Below, piece after piece: positions 9,489-17,618 of a stretch of DNA of 64,000 nt (position 1 is the first letter of the stretch; every line of letters starts with the position of its first letter). Both the position numbers and the translations under genes were made by a program. This stretch comes from Ensifer adhaerens. GTDB lineage: Bacteria; Pseudomonadota; Alphaproteobacteria; Rhizobiales; Rhizobiaceae. The notes under the pieces were generated by a model, which did not search any database, had not been told where the DNA came from, and saw nothing but the letters and a program-made list of their open reading frames with translations. The stretch covers positions 1,720,001-1,784,000 of the forward strand of contig OCMG01000004.1 in the NCBI GenBank assembly GCA_900215285.1, in the 5' to 3' direction.

Positions 9489-10766
9489 TCACTCCGCCCG
9501 CTTCACCAGAAGCTTGTCTATGCGGCGGTTGTCCAGGTCGATGACTTCGAAATGCCAGCCTTGGGCGGTGAAGGTTTCGCCAAGCACAGGCAGATGCTTC
9601 AGCTCCTCGATGGCGAATCCGGCCACGGTTTCGAAATCGGGATCTTCGCCAACGGAAATGCCCATGCGGTCGGCGAATTCGTCGATGGGGGTCCAGCCGG
9701 CGACGAGATAGGAGCCGTCTTCGCGGAGCAGAATCGCCGGCTCCTCGGAACTGTCGTCCATGAAGACGCCGGTGATGGCTTCCAGGACGTCGCCGGAGGT
9801 GACGATGCCTTCGAAATGGCCGAATTCGTCATAGACCAGAACCATATGCGCTGGCGTCTGGCGGAGCGCTTCGATCACGTCCAGCGCGCCCGAAAGATCA
9901 GAGACGACGGGCGCGTCGCGCATGATTGCCTTGAGGTTCAGCTTCTCCCCACGCAGCAGTGCGTCCAGCGCATCCTTGACGAAGAGAACGCCGACGATTT
10001 CATCCGATGCGCCGTCACGGACCGGGATGCGCGAGCGTTGGGTCTTTTGCAGCTGCTCCCGGATTTCGGCGTCCGTGTCCTCGATATCGAGAATTTCCAC
10101 ATCGCGTCGCGGGGTCATCAGGCCGCGCGCCGTGCGGTCCGCCAGGCGCATCACGCCGGAGATCATCGCAGATTCTTCCGCCTCGATGACGCCGGCGTGA
10201 TGGGCTTCCGCAAGAACGGTGCGAATTTCCTCGTCGGTGACAGTTTCCTCCGACGCGCCCTTCTGGCCAAGGAGGGCAAGAACCGCTTTGCCTGAAGCAT
10301 CCAGCAGCCAGACGAGCGGAAGTGCGAACCGCGACAGCAAGGACATGGCCGGTGCAACCTTCACGGCGACCGCTTCAGGTGCGCGAAGGGCAATCTGCTT
10401 GGGCACGAGTTCGCCCACAATCAGCGACAGATAGGTGATGGCAACGACGACGGAGCCGACGCCGAGCCAATCAGCGGCGTTTGAAGAAAGACCCTGCGCT
10501 TCAAGCCATTGCGTCAGGCGCGCGCCGAGCGTCGCGCCCGAGAAGGCGCCCGAGAGAACGCCGACCAACGTGATGCCGATCTGGACCGTCGAGAGGAAGC
10601 GGCCGGGATCCTCCGCAAGTCGGATCGCGGTGGCTGCGCCCTTGTTGCCTTGCTCGGCGAGAATCCTCAGCCGGACGGGGCGCGAGGAGACGACCGCCAG
10701 TTCGGACATGGCCAGAACGCCATTGAGGATGGTCAGGAGAACGACGATGGCGATTTCGGTTAACAC
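9489..10766 (-). CDS. Hemolysin/CorC-family CNNM transmembrane protein with CBS pair
   Basis: About 425 residues. Order: CNNM/DUF21 membrane domain with several hydrophobic helices (TEIAIVVLLTILNGVLAMSE at the start), a CBS pair (about 205-330, with LMTPRRDVEILDIED and RIPVRDG), and a C-terminal CorC/HlyC domain ending in FEVIDLDNRRIDKL. Homologues take part in divalent cation (Mg/Co) homeostasis; the hemolysin name is historical. An open frame extends 71 codons further upstream but has no family features. The GTG at 10764-10766 gives the usual start. It converges with zapA, 12 bp apart, splitting zapA from the 6S locus. Confidence 0.88.
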   Translation of the reverse strand: MLTEIAIVVLLTILNGVLAMSELAVVSSRPVRLRILAEQGNKGAATAIRLAEDPGRFLSTVQIGITLVGVLSGAFSGATLGARLTQWLEAQGLSSNAADWLGVGSVVVAITYLSLIVGELVPKQIALRAPEAVAVKVAPAMSLLSRFALPLVWLLDASGKAVLALLGQKGASEETVTDEEIRTVLAEAHHAGVIEAEESAMISGVMRLADRTARGLMTPRRDVEILDIEDTDAEIREQLQKTQRSRIPVRDGASDEIVGVLFVKDALDALLRGEKLNLKAIMRDAPVVSDLSGALDVIEALRQTPAHMVLVYDEFGHFEGIVTSGDVLEAITGVFMDDSSEEPAILLREDGSYLVAGWTPIDEFADRMGISVGEDPDFETVAGFAIEELKHLPVLGETFTAQGWHFEVIDLDNRRIDKLLVKRAE

Positions 10767-10962
10767 AAGAAATCCATGGAGTTGGCCCGCTCGCACCCTG
10801 CGGTCTGGCGGCTTCGGGTCAATGCATTCGCGTGTGGGGTGGCATGCGAATGGAGGCATAATAGGTGCTGATAACGTCGTGTTCAATGCGCGGGCTGCAG
10901 AACAGTTGCGCAAAACGGAAGCCGGCTCTGGTAATCGTGCGTGATTGAGCCTACATTGCCAA

Positions 10963-11120
10963 TGCGGTCTGCGCCTCACGACAGGTCATCACATCCCTGG
11001 GGCCATACTCGATCCTAAGGGAGCTGTCCCTGACCCGACCCGTGGGTTTGGTCACACGGTGCCCACCTACTTCTGTAGGCACCCAGGATCGTAAAGTACC
11101 ATCGGTTTGCGTGGATCGCA
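10963..11120 (+). ncRNA. ssrS: Probable 6S RNA (ssrS)
   Basis: A 158-nt element with a continuous 12-bp closing helix: TGCGGTCTGCGC (10963-10974) pairs with GCGTGGATCGCA (11109-11120), counting three G-U pairs. Inside, CGATCCT (11010-11016) pairs with AGGATCG (11085-11091), flanked by TACT/AGTA, and GTCCCTGACCCGA resembles the E. coli 6S stretch GTCCCCTGAGCCGA. The length fits alphaproteobacterial 6S RNAs, and position downstream of zapA fits the usual zapA-ssrS order. 6S RNA mimics an open promoter and sequesters housekeeping RNA polymerase in stationary phase. Strand is inferred from motif similarity. A covariance-model search would settle it. Confidence 0.7.
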
Positions 11121-11419
11121 CTTCTCTTCTCGCTCACGCGCTGATCGCCCCAACGGGCGGCGCTGCACGGGCGCGCCGGACGGTCGGCGACGCGCCTTGC
11201 GCTTGCGTCGCGTTGCGCCGGGCTTCCCCTTCTGGCTTTGGAACGAACGAGGCATTCGCCTTTGATCTATCCCCTTGTCTCCTGAACGCGGGCGTGTATG
11301 GTCCGGTCCGATCTGGAAAGCCATGCTTTCCATCTTTTTGTTCAACGCAATTCCGGACGAAAAACCGCACGGCACTTTTTCTGGAATTGCTCTGGCCCAA
11401 CGCAATCTGGGGAGCAGCC
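11121..11419. other. pgk upstream region
   Basis: About 300 bp between the 6S candidate and the pgk start. An open frame runs through it into pgk, but it has no family similarity and pgk has its own ribosome-binding site. Possible promoter elements are TTGTCT and TATGGT (near 11275 and 11297), followed closely by the terminator-like hairpin at 11315-11339. Confidence 0.5.
11315..11339 (+). terminator. Terminator-like hairpin 80 bp before pgk
   Basis: Perfect 7-bp stem GGAAAGC/GCTTTCC with a CAT loop, then ATC and TTTTT. It could end transcription coming from the 6S side or act as an attenuator in the pgk leader. It lies 80 bp before the pgk start codon. Confidence 0.6.
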
Positions 11420-12619
11420 ATGACCTTCAAAACCCTTGACGATCTCAACGACATCGCCGGCAAGCGCGTATTGGTGCGCGTCGACCTCAATGTGCCTGTC
11501 AGCGACGGCAAGGTGACGGATGCCACGCGCATCGAACGTGTTGCACCGACCATTCTCGAGCTGTCCGACAAGGGTGCGAAGGTCATCCTCCTTGCCCATT
11601 TCGGCCGTCCCAAGGGCGAAGTGGTTGCGGACATGTCTCTGAAGACGATCGCGCCGGCGGTTGAAGCCGTGCTCGACCGGCGCGTCCTCTTCGCATCCGA
11701 TTGCATCGGCGATATCGCCAAGACGGCCATCGGCGCCATGCGGAACGGCGATATCCTGCTGTTGGAAAACACCCGCTTCCACAAGGGCGAAGAGAAGAAC
11801 ACGCCGGAGTTCACTGCAGCGCTTGCCGCCAACGGCGACATCTTCGTCAACGACGCCTTCTCGGCCGCGCATCGCGCGCATGCCTCGACGGAAGGCCTTG
11901 CCCATCACATGCCGGCCTATGCGGGTCGGACGATGCAGGCAGAGCTCGAAGCGCTGGAAAAGGGGCTCGGCAATCCGGCCCGCCCGGTCGTCGCCATTGT
12001 CGGCGGCGCGAAGGTCTCGACCAAGATCGACCTGTTGCAGAACCTCGTGAAGAAGGTCGACGCGCTAGTCATTGGCGGCGGCATGGCGAACACGTTCCTG
12101 GCCGCCCAGGGCATCAATGTCGGCAAGTCGCTTTGCGAGCACGATCTCGCCGACACCGCCCGAACGATCATGGCCGAGGCCGAGAAGGCCGGCTGCGCCA
12201 TCGTACTTCCCGTTGATGGCGTCGTTGCCCGCGAGTTCAAGGCGAACGCTGCCAACGAGACGGTTGCCGTTTCGGCCATTCCGGCCGATGCCATGATGCT
12301 TGATGTGGGTCCGAAGTCGGTCGAAAAGGTCAATGACTGGATCTCCAAGGCCGCAACGCTGGTGTGGAACGGTCCGCTCGGCGCCTTTGAAATCGAACCT
12401 TTCGACAGGGCGACCGTGTCTGCCGCCAAGCATGCAGCAGCGCGCACCCAAGCCGGCAAGCTCGTCTCCGTGGCGGGCGGTGGCGATACGGTTGCGGCCG
12501 TGAACCATGCCGGGGTGGGCGACGAGTTCACCTATGTCTCCACTGCAGGCGGCGCATTCCTGGAATGGATGGAAGGCAAGCCACTGCCGGGCGTCGATAT
12601 CCTGAATGCCTCGAAGTAA
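11420..12619 (+). CDS. pgk: Phosphoglycerate kinase
   Basis: 399 residues. Transfers phosphate from 1,3-bisphosphoglycerate to ADP, the step after gap. The start [20 protein letters not shown] leads into [13 protein letters not shown]; the substrate loop [10 protein letters not shown] and the nucleotide-binding GGGDTVAAV near the C-terminus are intact. A longer open frame reaches back 126 codons, but GGGGAG sits properly before the ATG at 11420 and the family starts here. It is followed by fbaB on the same strand after a 203-bp AT-rich gap with repeated operators, so the two may be regulated separately. Confidence 0.97.
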   Translation: MTFKTLDDLNDIAGKRVLVRVDLNVPVSDGKVTDATRIERVAPTILELSDKGAKVILLAHFGRPKGEVVADMSLKTIAPAVEAVLDRRVLFASDCIGDIAKTAIGAMRNGDILLLENTRFHKGEEKNTPEFTAALAANGDIFVNDAFSAAHRAHASTEGLAHHMPAYAGRTMQAELEALEKGLGNPARPVVAIVGGAKVSTKIDLLQNLVKKVDALVIGGGMANTFLAAQGINVGKSLCEHDLADTARTIMAEAEKAGCAIVLPVDGVVAREFKANAANETVAVSAIPADAMMLDVGPKSVEKVNDWISKAATLVWNGPLGAFEIEPFDRATVSAAKHAAARTQAGKLVSVAGGGDTVAAVNHAGVGDEFTYVSTAGGAFLEWMEGKPLPGVDILNASK

Positions 12620-12693
12620 TAGCAGGCATGCGGCCGCCGATTAATTCGGTGGCCGCATTAAATATAACAAAAACAATACGAAATTCCGGTGGA

Positions 12694-12747
12694 TTTTAAA
12701 CCGATTTATTTTCTTTTAAACCGATTTAGTTAAATTTAAATCGTTTA
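12694..12747. promoter_or_regulatory. Three 20-bp-spaced palindromic operators before fbaB
   Basis: The box TTTAAACCGATTTA occurs at 12695 and 12715, and a variant TTTAAATCGTTTA at 12735, each exactly 20 bp apart. The core TAAAnCGnTTTA is an imperfect palindrome with a central CG, the style of LacI-family operators. The set ends about 75 bp before fbaB, in an AT-rich stretch that contrasts with its surroundings. Two-turn spacing suggests cooperative binding on one DNA face. Confidence 0.6.
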
Positions 12748-12822
12748 AGGCATTTTTAGGCCCATTTTCCTTGTCATCTTCTTCTGTTATCGGCGGAGGA
12801 ATGGTTGAATGGAGGTATTTAA

Positions 12823-13845
12823 ATGGCCGAACGGATTGAAGACATTGCGATCGCTATGGTGGCACCGGGCAAGGGGTTGCTCGCTGCGGACGAATCGACC
12901 TCGACGATCAAGAAGCGCTTCGACAGCATCAATCTGACGTCCACCGAAGAAAGCCGCCGCGATTATCGCGAGATGCTTTTCCGCGCGGACGACGCGATGA
13001 AAAACTACATCTCGGGCGTCATTCTCTACGAGGAAACGCTTTACCAAAAGGCGAAGGACGGGACGGCGCTCGCCGATCTGATCAAGGCTGCCGGTTCTAT
13101 TCCCGGCATCAAGGTCGACACGGGTGCGAAGCCCATGGTCAATTTCCCCGGCGAAACCATCACGGAGGGCCTCGACGGCCTCGCCGAACGCCTTGCCCGT
13201 TATTACGAGGCCGGCGCCCGCTTCGCCAAGTGGCGCGGCGTGATCGCCGTGTCCGACATGCTGCCGACGCGCGGTTCCTTGCGTGCCAATGCGCAGGCGC
13301 TCGCGCGCTACGCGGCGCTCTGCCAGGCCGCTGGTATCGTTCCGATCGTCGAGCCTGAAGTGCTGATGGACGGCAAGCCCGGCGACCACTCGATCGAACG
13401 TTCGGAAGAAGTGACCGAATGGACGCTGCGCACGACGTTCGAAGAGCTCGCCGAAGCCCGCGTCAGCCTCGAAGGCATGATCCTCAAGCCGAGCATGGTC
13501 ATTGACGGCAAGAATGCCCGCAAGGCCTCCGTCGCAGAGGTGGCCGAGCGCACGGTCCGCGTGCTCAAGCGCACGGTTCCGTCCGCAGTGCCCGGCATCG
13601 CCTTCCTCTCCGGCGGCCAGTCCTCGGAAGAAGCAACGGCGCATCTGTCGGCCATGAACACGTTCGAGCTGCCCTGGAAGCTGACCTTCTCCTACGGCCG
13701 CGCGCTGCAGGAAACGGCGCTCAAGGCGTGGGGCGGCAAGGCGGAGAATGTCGCTGCCGGTCAGCGCGCCTTCTCGCACCGCGCCCGCATGAACGGCCTT
13801 GCCGCTCTCGGCAACTGGAAGGCGGATCTCGAAAAGGCTGCCTGA
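12823..13845 (+). CDS. fbaB: Class I fructose-bisphosphate aldolase
   Basis: 340 residues. Cleaves or forms fructose 1,6-bisphosphate through a lysine Schiff base, without metal. The start AERIEDIAIAMVAPGKGLLA and the following ADESTSTIKKRF are the eukaryote-like class I signature, and the Schiff-base lysine lies in EGMILKPSMVI (about residue 226). The C-terminal part has FLSGGQSSEEATAHL. GGAGGTATTTAAATG provides the ribosome-binding site. Rhizobiaceae typically carry this class I enzyme next to pgk. Three spaced operator-like palindromes lie just upstream, suggesting carbon-source control. Confidence 0.96.
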   Translation: MAERIEDIAIAMVAPGKGLLAADESTSTIKKRFDSINLTSTEESRRDYREMLFRADDAMKNYISGVILYEETLYQKAKDGTALADLIKAAGSIPGIKVDTGAKPMVNFPGETITEGLDGLAERLARYYEAGARFAKWRGVIAVSDMLPTRGSLRANAQALARYAALCQAAGIVPIVEPEVLMDGKPGDHSIERSEEVTEWTLRTTFEELAEARVSLEGMILKPSMVIDGKNARKASVAEVAERTVRVLKRTVPSAVPGIAFLSGGQSSEEATAHLSAMNTFELPWKLTFSYGRALQETALKAWGGKAENVAAGQRAFSHRARMNGLAALGNWKADLEKAA

Positions 13846-13928
13846 GCCTTTCTGATCCGATCAGGACAAGATGACGCGCGGGGGGACACCTCGCGCGTTT
13901 TCGTTTGATCTTCTTGCGAAGGGCCGTG

Positions 13929-14081
13929 TCAGCGCAGCAGACTGACGAACATGGTTGCGGCGAAGGCAAAGACCGCGATCTTCCAGAAGTCCCCACGGCG
14001 GCGCAGGCCAGGCAGGCCGAGCGGCTTCACGACATGGACAAGCATGGCCACTATCAGCAACAATGCGATGATTTTCGTCAT
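13929..14081 (-). CDS. Small membrane protein, 50 residues
   Basis: Begins MTKIIALLLIVAMLVHVVKP, a strong hydrophobic helix, then a positively charged turn GLRRRGDFWK and a second hydrophobic helix IAVFAFAATMFVSLL ending in Arg. The two-helix hairpin with a cationic loop is a clear membrane design that would be unlikely by chance. No function is known to me. It lies between fbaB (converging) and the MFS gene (divergent). There is no strong Shine-Dalgarno, which lowers confidence a little. Confidence 0.7.
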   Translation of the reverse strand: MTKIIALLLIVAMLVHVVKPLGLPGLRRRGDFWKIAVFAFAATMFVSLLR

Positions 14082-14262
14082 GTTGCGTCACGCCCTATTC
14101 TTGAGTTTCGCCATATCCGTGTCATGATTTGAGTCATAAGCATTTCGGTAGAAATGCTTCGGGACCATGATCATCCTTGGCGCTAACGCAAAGGCGGTCC
14201 TCTTTCAAGCCAAACACATACTGAAAGGCCTGCCCAGATGTGCGGGTTGGGACGGAACATTC

Positions 14263-15552
14263 ATGCGGCGTAATCTTATCCCGGTGTTTTCGCTTCTGGT
14301 CGGAACGCTTTTCCTTTTCTTCGGGAACGGCTTGCATTCGCTGCTTCTGCCCTTGCGCGGCACCGCTGAAGGCTACTCCACGACGACGCTTGGTCTTCTC
14401 GGCACGTCCTGGTCGGCAGGTTTTGTCGCAGGGTGCTTCCTGGCGCCGCTTGTCGTCAGGCGCATTGGTCATGTGCGCGCATTTTCCGGCTTCCTGTCTC
14501 TGACGGCGATCATTGCCCTGCTGACCGGCATTCTGGTCAATCCGACGGCTTGGATTGGCCTGCGCGCGCTGACCGGCTTCGCCTCCGCCGGCACGTCGAT
14601 GATCATCGAGAGCTGGCTTAACGAGCGCGTCGACAACCAGAGCCGCGGCGTCATCTTCTCCACCTATATCATGATCACTCTGGCCGGGGTTGTCGGCGGG
14701 CAGATGATGGTGGCCTCGGGCGACATTCACACGACCATCCTCTTCATGATCGTCGGCATTCTCTATTGCGTGGCGATGTTGCCGACGACCCTGTCGACGG
14801 CAGCCTCGCCGCAGCCGTTGAAAAGCGTCAAGCTGGATGTGGCTGCCCTTTATCGCAATTCGCCGATCGCCTTTGTCGGCATGGTGCTGATCGGGATCGC
14901 CAACGGGGCCTTCGGTACGCTGGGGGCGGTGTTCGGCGCCAAGGCCAACCTCTCCGCCGGCCATGTCGCGCTGATGATGAGCCTTGCGATTGCGGCCGGG
15001 GCATTGATCCAGATTCCGACAGGGCGGTTGTCGGACCGCATGGACCGCCGGCTCGTGCTCGCGTCGCTTGCCGGTGTCGGCGCGCTTGCCGGGTGGAGCC
15101 TTGCGCTGTTTCAGCCGTCCAACGTGGTCATCCTGCTGGCGATCGTCTGCCTTTATGGGGCCTCTGCCAATGCGCTCTATCCTCTGGCCGCCGCGCATGC
15201 AAACGATCATGCCTCGCCGGAAAACTATGTGAAAGTGTCGGGTGGTCTGTTGCTGCTGTATGGTATCGGCACGATCATCGGCCCGACCCTGGGTGGTCCG
15301 GTCATGGCTGTGTTCGGGCCTTATGCGCTGTTTGCAATCACATCTTTCGCCCATGTGGCGATCACGATCTATGCGGTCTTCCGTTCCCGCATGCGTGCGC
15401 CCGTGCCTGCTGCGGATCGCGACGCCTATATCCCGCTTGGCCATATTACCGTGAAAACGCCTGAGAGCTTCAACTTGAGCCCGCTTGCCACCAGTGCCTC
15501 CGAGGAGGCATCGACGGGCGAGAGGAATGGCAGGGAGGAAAAGGCGGCATGA
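14263..15552 (+). CDS. MFS transporter (YcaD-like)
   Basis: 429 residues with about 12 hydrophobic helices in two halves. Features include the start MRRNLIPVFSLLVGTLFLFF, LLGTSWSAGFVAGCFLAP in helix 2, the loop RRIGHVRAF, and in the second half GRLSDRMDRRLVL, the typical MFS G-x-x-x-D-R-x-x-R/K loop between helices. It resembles the YcaD-type major facilitator group of unknown substrate. A frame extends 32 codons upstream, but the hydrophobic start fits the ATG at 14263. The stop overlaps the start of the DUF1192 gene by four bases, so the two are translationally coupled. Confidence 0.88.
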   Translation: MRRNLIPVFSLLVGTLFLFFGNGLHSLLLPLRGTAEGYSTTTLGLLGTSWSAGFVAGCFLAPLVVRRIGHVRAFSGFLSLTAIIALLTGILVNPTAWIGLRALTGFASAGTSMIIESWLNERVDNQSRGVIFSTYIMITLAGVVGGQMMVASGDIHTTILFMIVGILYCVAMLPTTLSTAASPQPLKSVKLDVAALYRNSPIAFVGMVLIGIANGAFGTLGAVFGAKANLSAGHVALMMSLAIAAGALIQIPTGRLSDRMDRRLVLASLAGVGALAGWSLALFQPSNVVILLAIVCLYGASANALYPLAAAHANDHASPENYVKVSGGLLLLYGIGTIIGPTLGGPVMAVFGPYALFAITSFAHVAITIYAVFRSRMRAPVPAADRDAYIPLGHITVKTPESFNLSPLATSASEEASTGERNGREEKAA

Positions 15553-15740
15553 GCATGTTCGAAGACGACCGGCCGGTTCGCAAGACAGTCCATGACATCG
15601 GCCAGGACCTGTCGCTCCTGGCCGTCGACGAACTGAAGGCCCGGATCGCGCTGCTGAAGGCCGAGATCGAACGGCTCGAGGCGGCTGTGGCGGCAAAGGG
15701 GGCGAGCAGGGCTGCCGCCGACAGCCTGTTCAAGCGCTGA
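15549..15740 (+). CDS. DUF1192 small coiled-coil protein
   Basis: 63 residues. The sequence around LSLLAVDELKARIALLKAEI is the DUF1192 core, a short amphipathic helix found in small alphaproteobacterial proteins. The N-terminal 20 residues are charged and probably disordered. It overlaps the MFS gene by ATGA. Function unknown; in rhizobia DUF1192 genes often sit just before the DUF1465/rcdA gene, as here. No membrane segment. Confidence 0.85.
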   Translation: MSMFEDDRPVRKTVHDIGQDLSLLAVDELKARIALLKAEIERLEAAVAAKGASRAAADSLFKR

Positions 15741-15779
15741 TGGCGACCGCCAAAATTTGCAATCAGGCCGATTTCGTTA

Positions 15780-15915
15780 AGTAATCAGAAACCTTCATAA
15801 GTTATTACTGAGTTCATCCAGAGCTTTCTGGGTTCAGATGGTTCAGCTTCATGAGCGACTTCTGATTTTCTCCCTGTTTTACCTTGAGAGCCGCCTTTTC
15901 AGCGGCTCTTTTTTT
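15780..15915 (+). ncRNA. Candidate small RNA with CTCCC linker
   Basis: Between the DUF1192 gene and rcdA. AATCAGAA (15783-15790) pairs with TTCTGATT (15860-15867), enclosing a hairpin CCAGA-GCTT-TCTGG (15818-15831). It is followed by an unpaired pyrimidine-rich linker with TTTTCTCCC (15866-15874), and ends in an 8-bp GC-rich stem AGAGCCGC/GCGGCTCT with a run of seven T. Folded 5' part, anti-Shine-Dalgarno-like linker and strong terminator is the build of a trans-acting, Hfq-type sRNA. The 5' end is estimated. It may instead be a long 3' tail of the DUF1192 transcript. Confidence 0.55.
15887..15915 (+). terminator. Strong Rho-independent terminator
   Basis: Stem AGAGCCGC (15887-15894) and GCGGCTCT (15902-15909), 7-nt loop, followed by an uninterrupted T run to 15915. 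It ends either the DUF1192 operon or the candidate sRNA. Confidence 0.9.
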
Positions 15916-15973
15916 GTCTTCTGCGCAGCAATTGCCGGACAGGGGAGAGTTTCGAATCTGGTTAATGTGGGTA

Positions 15974-15988
15974 TTAACCTTTTCTTAA
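15974..15988. promoter_or_regulatory. CtrA box upstream of rcdA
   Basis: TTAA-CCTTTTC-TTAA, an exact TTAA-N7-TTAA full CtrA recognition site, 110 bp before the rcdA start and downstream of the terminator at 15887-15915, so it can only serve rcdA. In Caulobacter rcdA is CtrA-activated, forming a feedback loop. Confidence 0.75.
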
Positions 15989-16098
15989 GATTCGGCTTGC
16001 GCGTTTGTGCTATTCGCATCATGTTATGTTCACACAAGCGGGGAACAAAAGAACTCCCCGAGCCTTTAAAAGTTTGATGCGTATCGAGGCGATAAAGA

Positions 16099-16614
16099 AT
16101 GTCCGACACCGGTTTGAACACGATCAGTTTCGCAGGCCATGCGGCTTCGTCCACACAGTTCAAGTCGCTCTATGCCGAAGGCATGGCGCTGGTTGAAGAG
16201 ACTGCGAGCTACCTCGACGGTCCGGGCCGCGCCGCCTCGAAGGTTTTGCCGCGTCAGGTTTCCGTGCTTTATGCAGCCGAGTCGATGCGTCTGACCACGC
16301 GCCTCATGCAGATGGCCTCCTGGCTCCTCCTGCAGCGCGCCGTCAACAATGGCGAAATGACGCGCGATCAGGTCATGTCGGAGAAGAAGAAAGTCCGTCT
16401 CGACGCTTATAACCTGGACCGCGAGGCTCCGGGCTGGGAAGATCTCCCGCTTTCGTTCCGCGAACTGATCGAGCGCTCGCATCGCCTGCAGAGCCGCGTG
16501 GCGCTTCTCGACCGCGAAATCTATCGCCCGGCCGATGCGCCGGCCGTACACGACAACCAGAACAGCGTTCAGGCGCAGCTTTCGTTGCTGCAGACCGCCT
16601 TCGGGCGCCACTGA
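16099..16614 (+). CDS. rcdA: RcdA-like regulator of CtrA degradation (DUF1465)
   Basis: 171 residues, all-helical, matching the DUF1465 family that includes Caulobacter RcdA. Conserved stretches are YLDGPGRAASKVL, the long helix SMRLTTRLMQMASWLLLQRA (about 62-81) and DLPLSFRELIERSHRL. RcdA is an adaptor that, with CpdR and PopA, delivers CtrA and other substrates to ClpXP at the G1-S transition. The C-terminal tail (about 145-171) is polar and probably disordered, as in the Caulobacter protein. An exact CtrA box lies upstream and ctrA itself is 36 kb away in this window. Confidence 0.88.
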   Translation: MSDTGLNTISFAGHAASSTQFKSLYAEGMALVEETASYLDGPGRAASKVLPRQVSVLYAAESMRLTTRLMQMASWLLLQRAVNNGEMTRDQVMSEKKKVRLDAYNLDREAPGWEDLPLSFRELIERSHRLQSRVALLDREIYRPADAPAVHDNQNSVQAQLSLLQTAFGRH

Positions 16615-16688
16615 TATCTGTCTTGGCTCCGGACTGAAAGCCGTCCCGCTTTCCCCGGATGACCATCGAACCATCCTGAGTACGACTT

Positions 16689-16718
16689 GACGGCGGAGGC
16701 AACTCCGCCGTCTTTTTT
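16689..16718 (+). terminator. rcdA terminator
   Basis: Perfect 10-bp stem GACGGCGGAG/CTCCGCCGTC with a GCAA tetraloop and six T. It ends the rcdA transcript just before the convergent hydroxylase gene. Confidence 0.93.
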
Positions 16719-16742
16719 GTCGCGCATCGGCGTGCCGTGGTT

Positions 16743-17591
16743 TTAAACGCGGGGCTTCATGCTGAACAGTGAGCGTGAGACCTCCTTGATGGAACGGGCG
16801 CGAAGGAGGTCGCGCGCGATCCGGCCCCATTCGCCGAAGAGGATTGCGAACGGATTGTTGGTCGGCTGCTTGTCCACCAGGCCGAACCGCAGCGTTTCGT
16901 TCTCGGGCGCCTCGGCGAAGGTTCCGAACAGACGGTCGAAGACGATGAAGACGCCGCCGAAATTCTTGTCGATGCATTGCGCGTTCGAGGCGTGATGCAC
17001 CTGATGATGCTTCGGCGTGTTCAGCACCCATTCGAGCAGGCCGAGATCCGGTGCCTTGGCCGGGTGGATGAAGAGCTGGTAGGCCAGTCCAAGGCCGAGC
17101 ATGGCGTAGACCACAAGCGGGTGAAAGCCGATCAGTACCAGCGGTGCATAGAAGAGAAAGCCGCCGGCGATCTGCGCGCCAAGCCCCAGCCGCACGGCCG
17201 CCGTCAGGTTGAGCCGGGTCGGCGAGTGGTGCACGCTGTGACTTGCCCAGAGCAGGCGGATCTTGTGCATGGCGAAATGATGCCAGTAGTAGCAGAAGTC
17301 CGTCAGCACGAAGGCTGCGATCAGCCCTGTGACGCTGTCGACCGGAATCGTGAAAATCCGGAATTCGTAGAGGAACAGGAGCGGCAGGGCGGTTAGACCG
17401 GCAGTCAGATAGCCGACGGTCTTGTTGATGACGGCAATTGTCAGGGATGCCGCAGTTTCCCTGACATCGTGGGTTTCATCGGCGTCCGGGAGGTTGGCCA
17501 GGTATTCGACGATCATCGCCGCCAGAGCGGCGGCGATGATCAGGCCCGGATGCCCATAGATTGCGGTGGCAGCTTCCGTGAAACGGTCCAT
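16743..17591 (-). CDS. Sterol desaturase / fatty acid hydroxylase family membrane protein
   Basis: 282 residues, four or five hydrophobic helices. The di-iron histidine clusters are in order: WHHFAMH (about 103-109), HSVHH (about 118-122) and HHQVHH (about 195-200), the eight-histidine pattern of integral-membrane di-iron hydroxylases. Bacterial members hydroxylate fatty acyl chains, carotenoids or ornithine lipids; the substrate here cannot be assigned. N-terminal AAALAAMIVEYLANLP is the first membrane helix. No lipid-synthesis gene is adjacent. The next gene upstream on the strand encodes a small secreted Cys-rich protein, 27 bp away, so they could be cotranscribed. Confidence 0.9.
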   Translation of the reverse strand: MDRFTEAATAIYGHPGLIIAAALAAMIVEYLANLPDADETHDVRETAASLTIAVINKTVGYLTAGLTALPLLFLYEFRIFTIPVDSVTGLIAAFVLTDFCYYWHHFAMHKIRLLWASHSVHHSPTRLNLTAAVRLGLGAQIAGGFLFYAPLVLIGFHPLVVYAMLGLGLAYQLFIHPAKAPDLGLLEWVLNTPKHHQVHHASNAQCIDKNFGGVFIVFDRLFGTFAEAPENETLRFGLVDKQPTNNPFAILFGEWGRIARDLLRARSIKEVSRSLFSMKPRV

Positions 17592-17618
17592 GATCTTTCC
17601 CCGGCGGACGTTTCCGCA

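Noticed and set aside
10770..10979. N-terminal extension of the CNNM protein by 71 codons
   Set aside because: The extra part is Arg/Pro-rich without a domain, and family members begin right at the first hydrophobic helix, which follows the GTG at 10766.
11042..11419. N-terminal extension of pgk by 126 codons
   Set aside because: The extension has no family similarity, overlaps the 6S candidate, and pgk has a good ribosome-binding site and conserved start at 11420.
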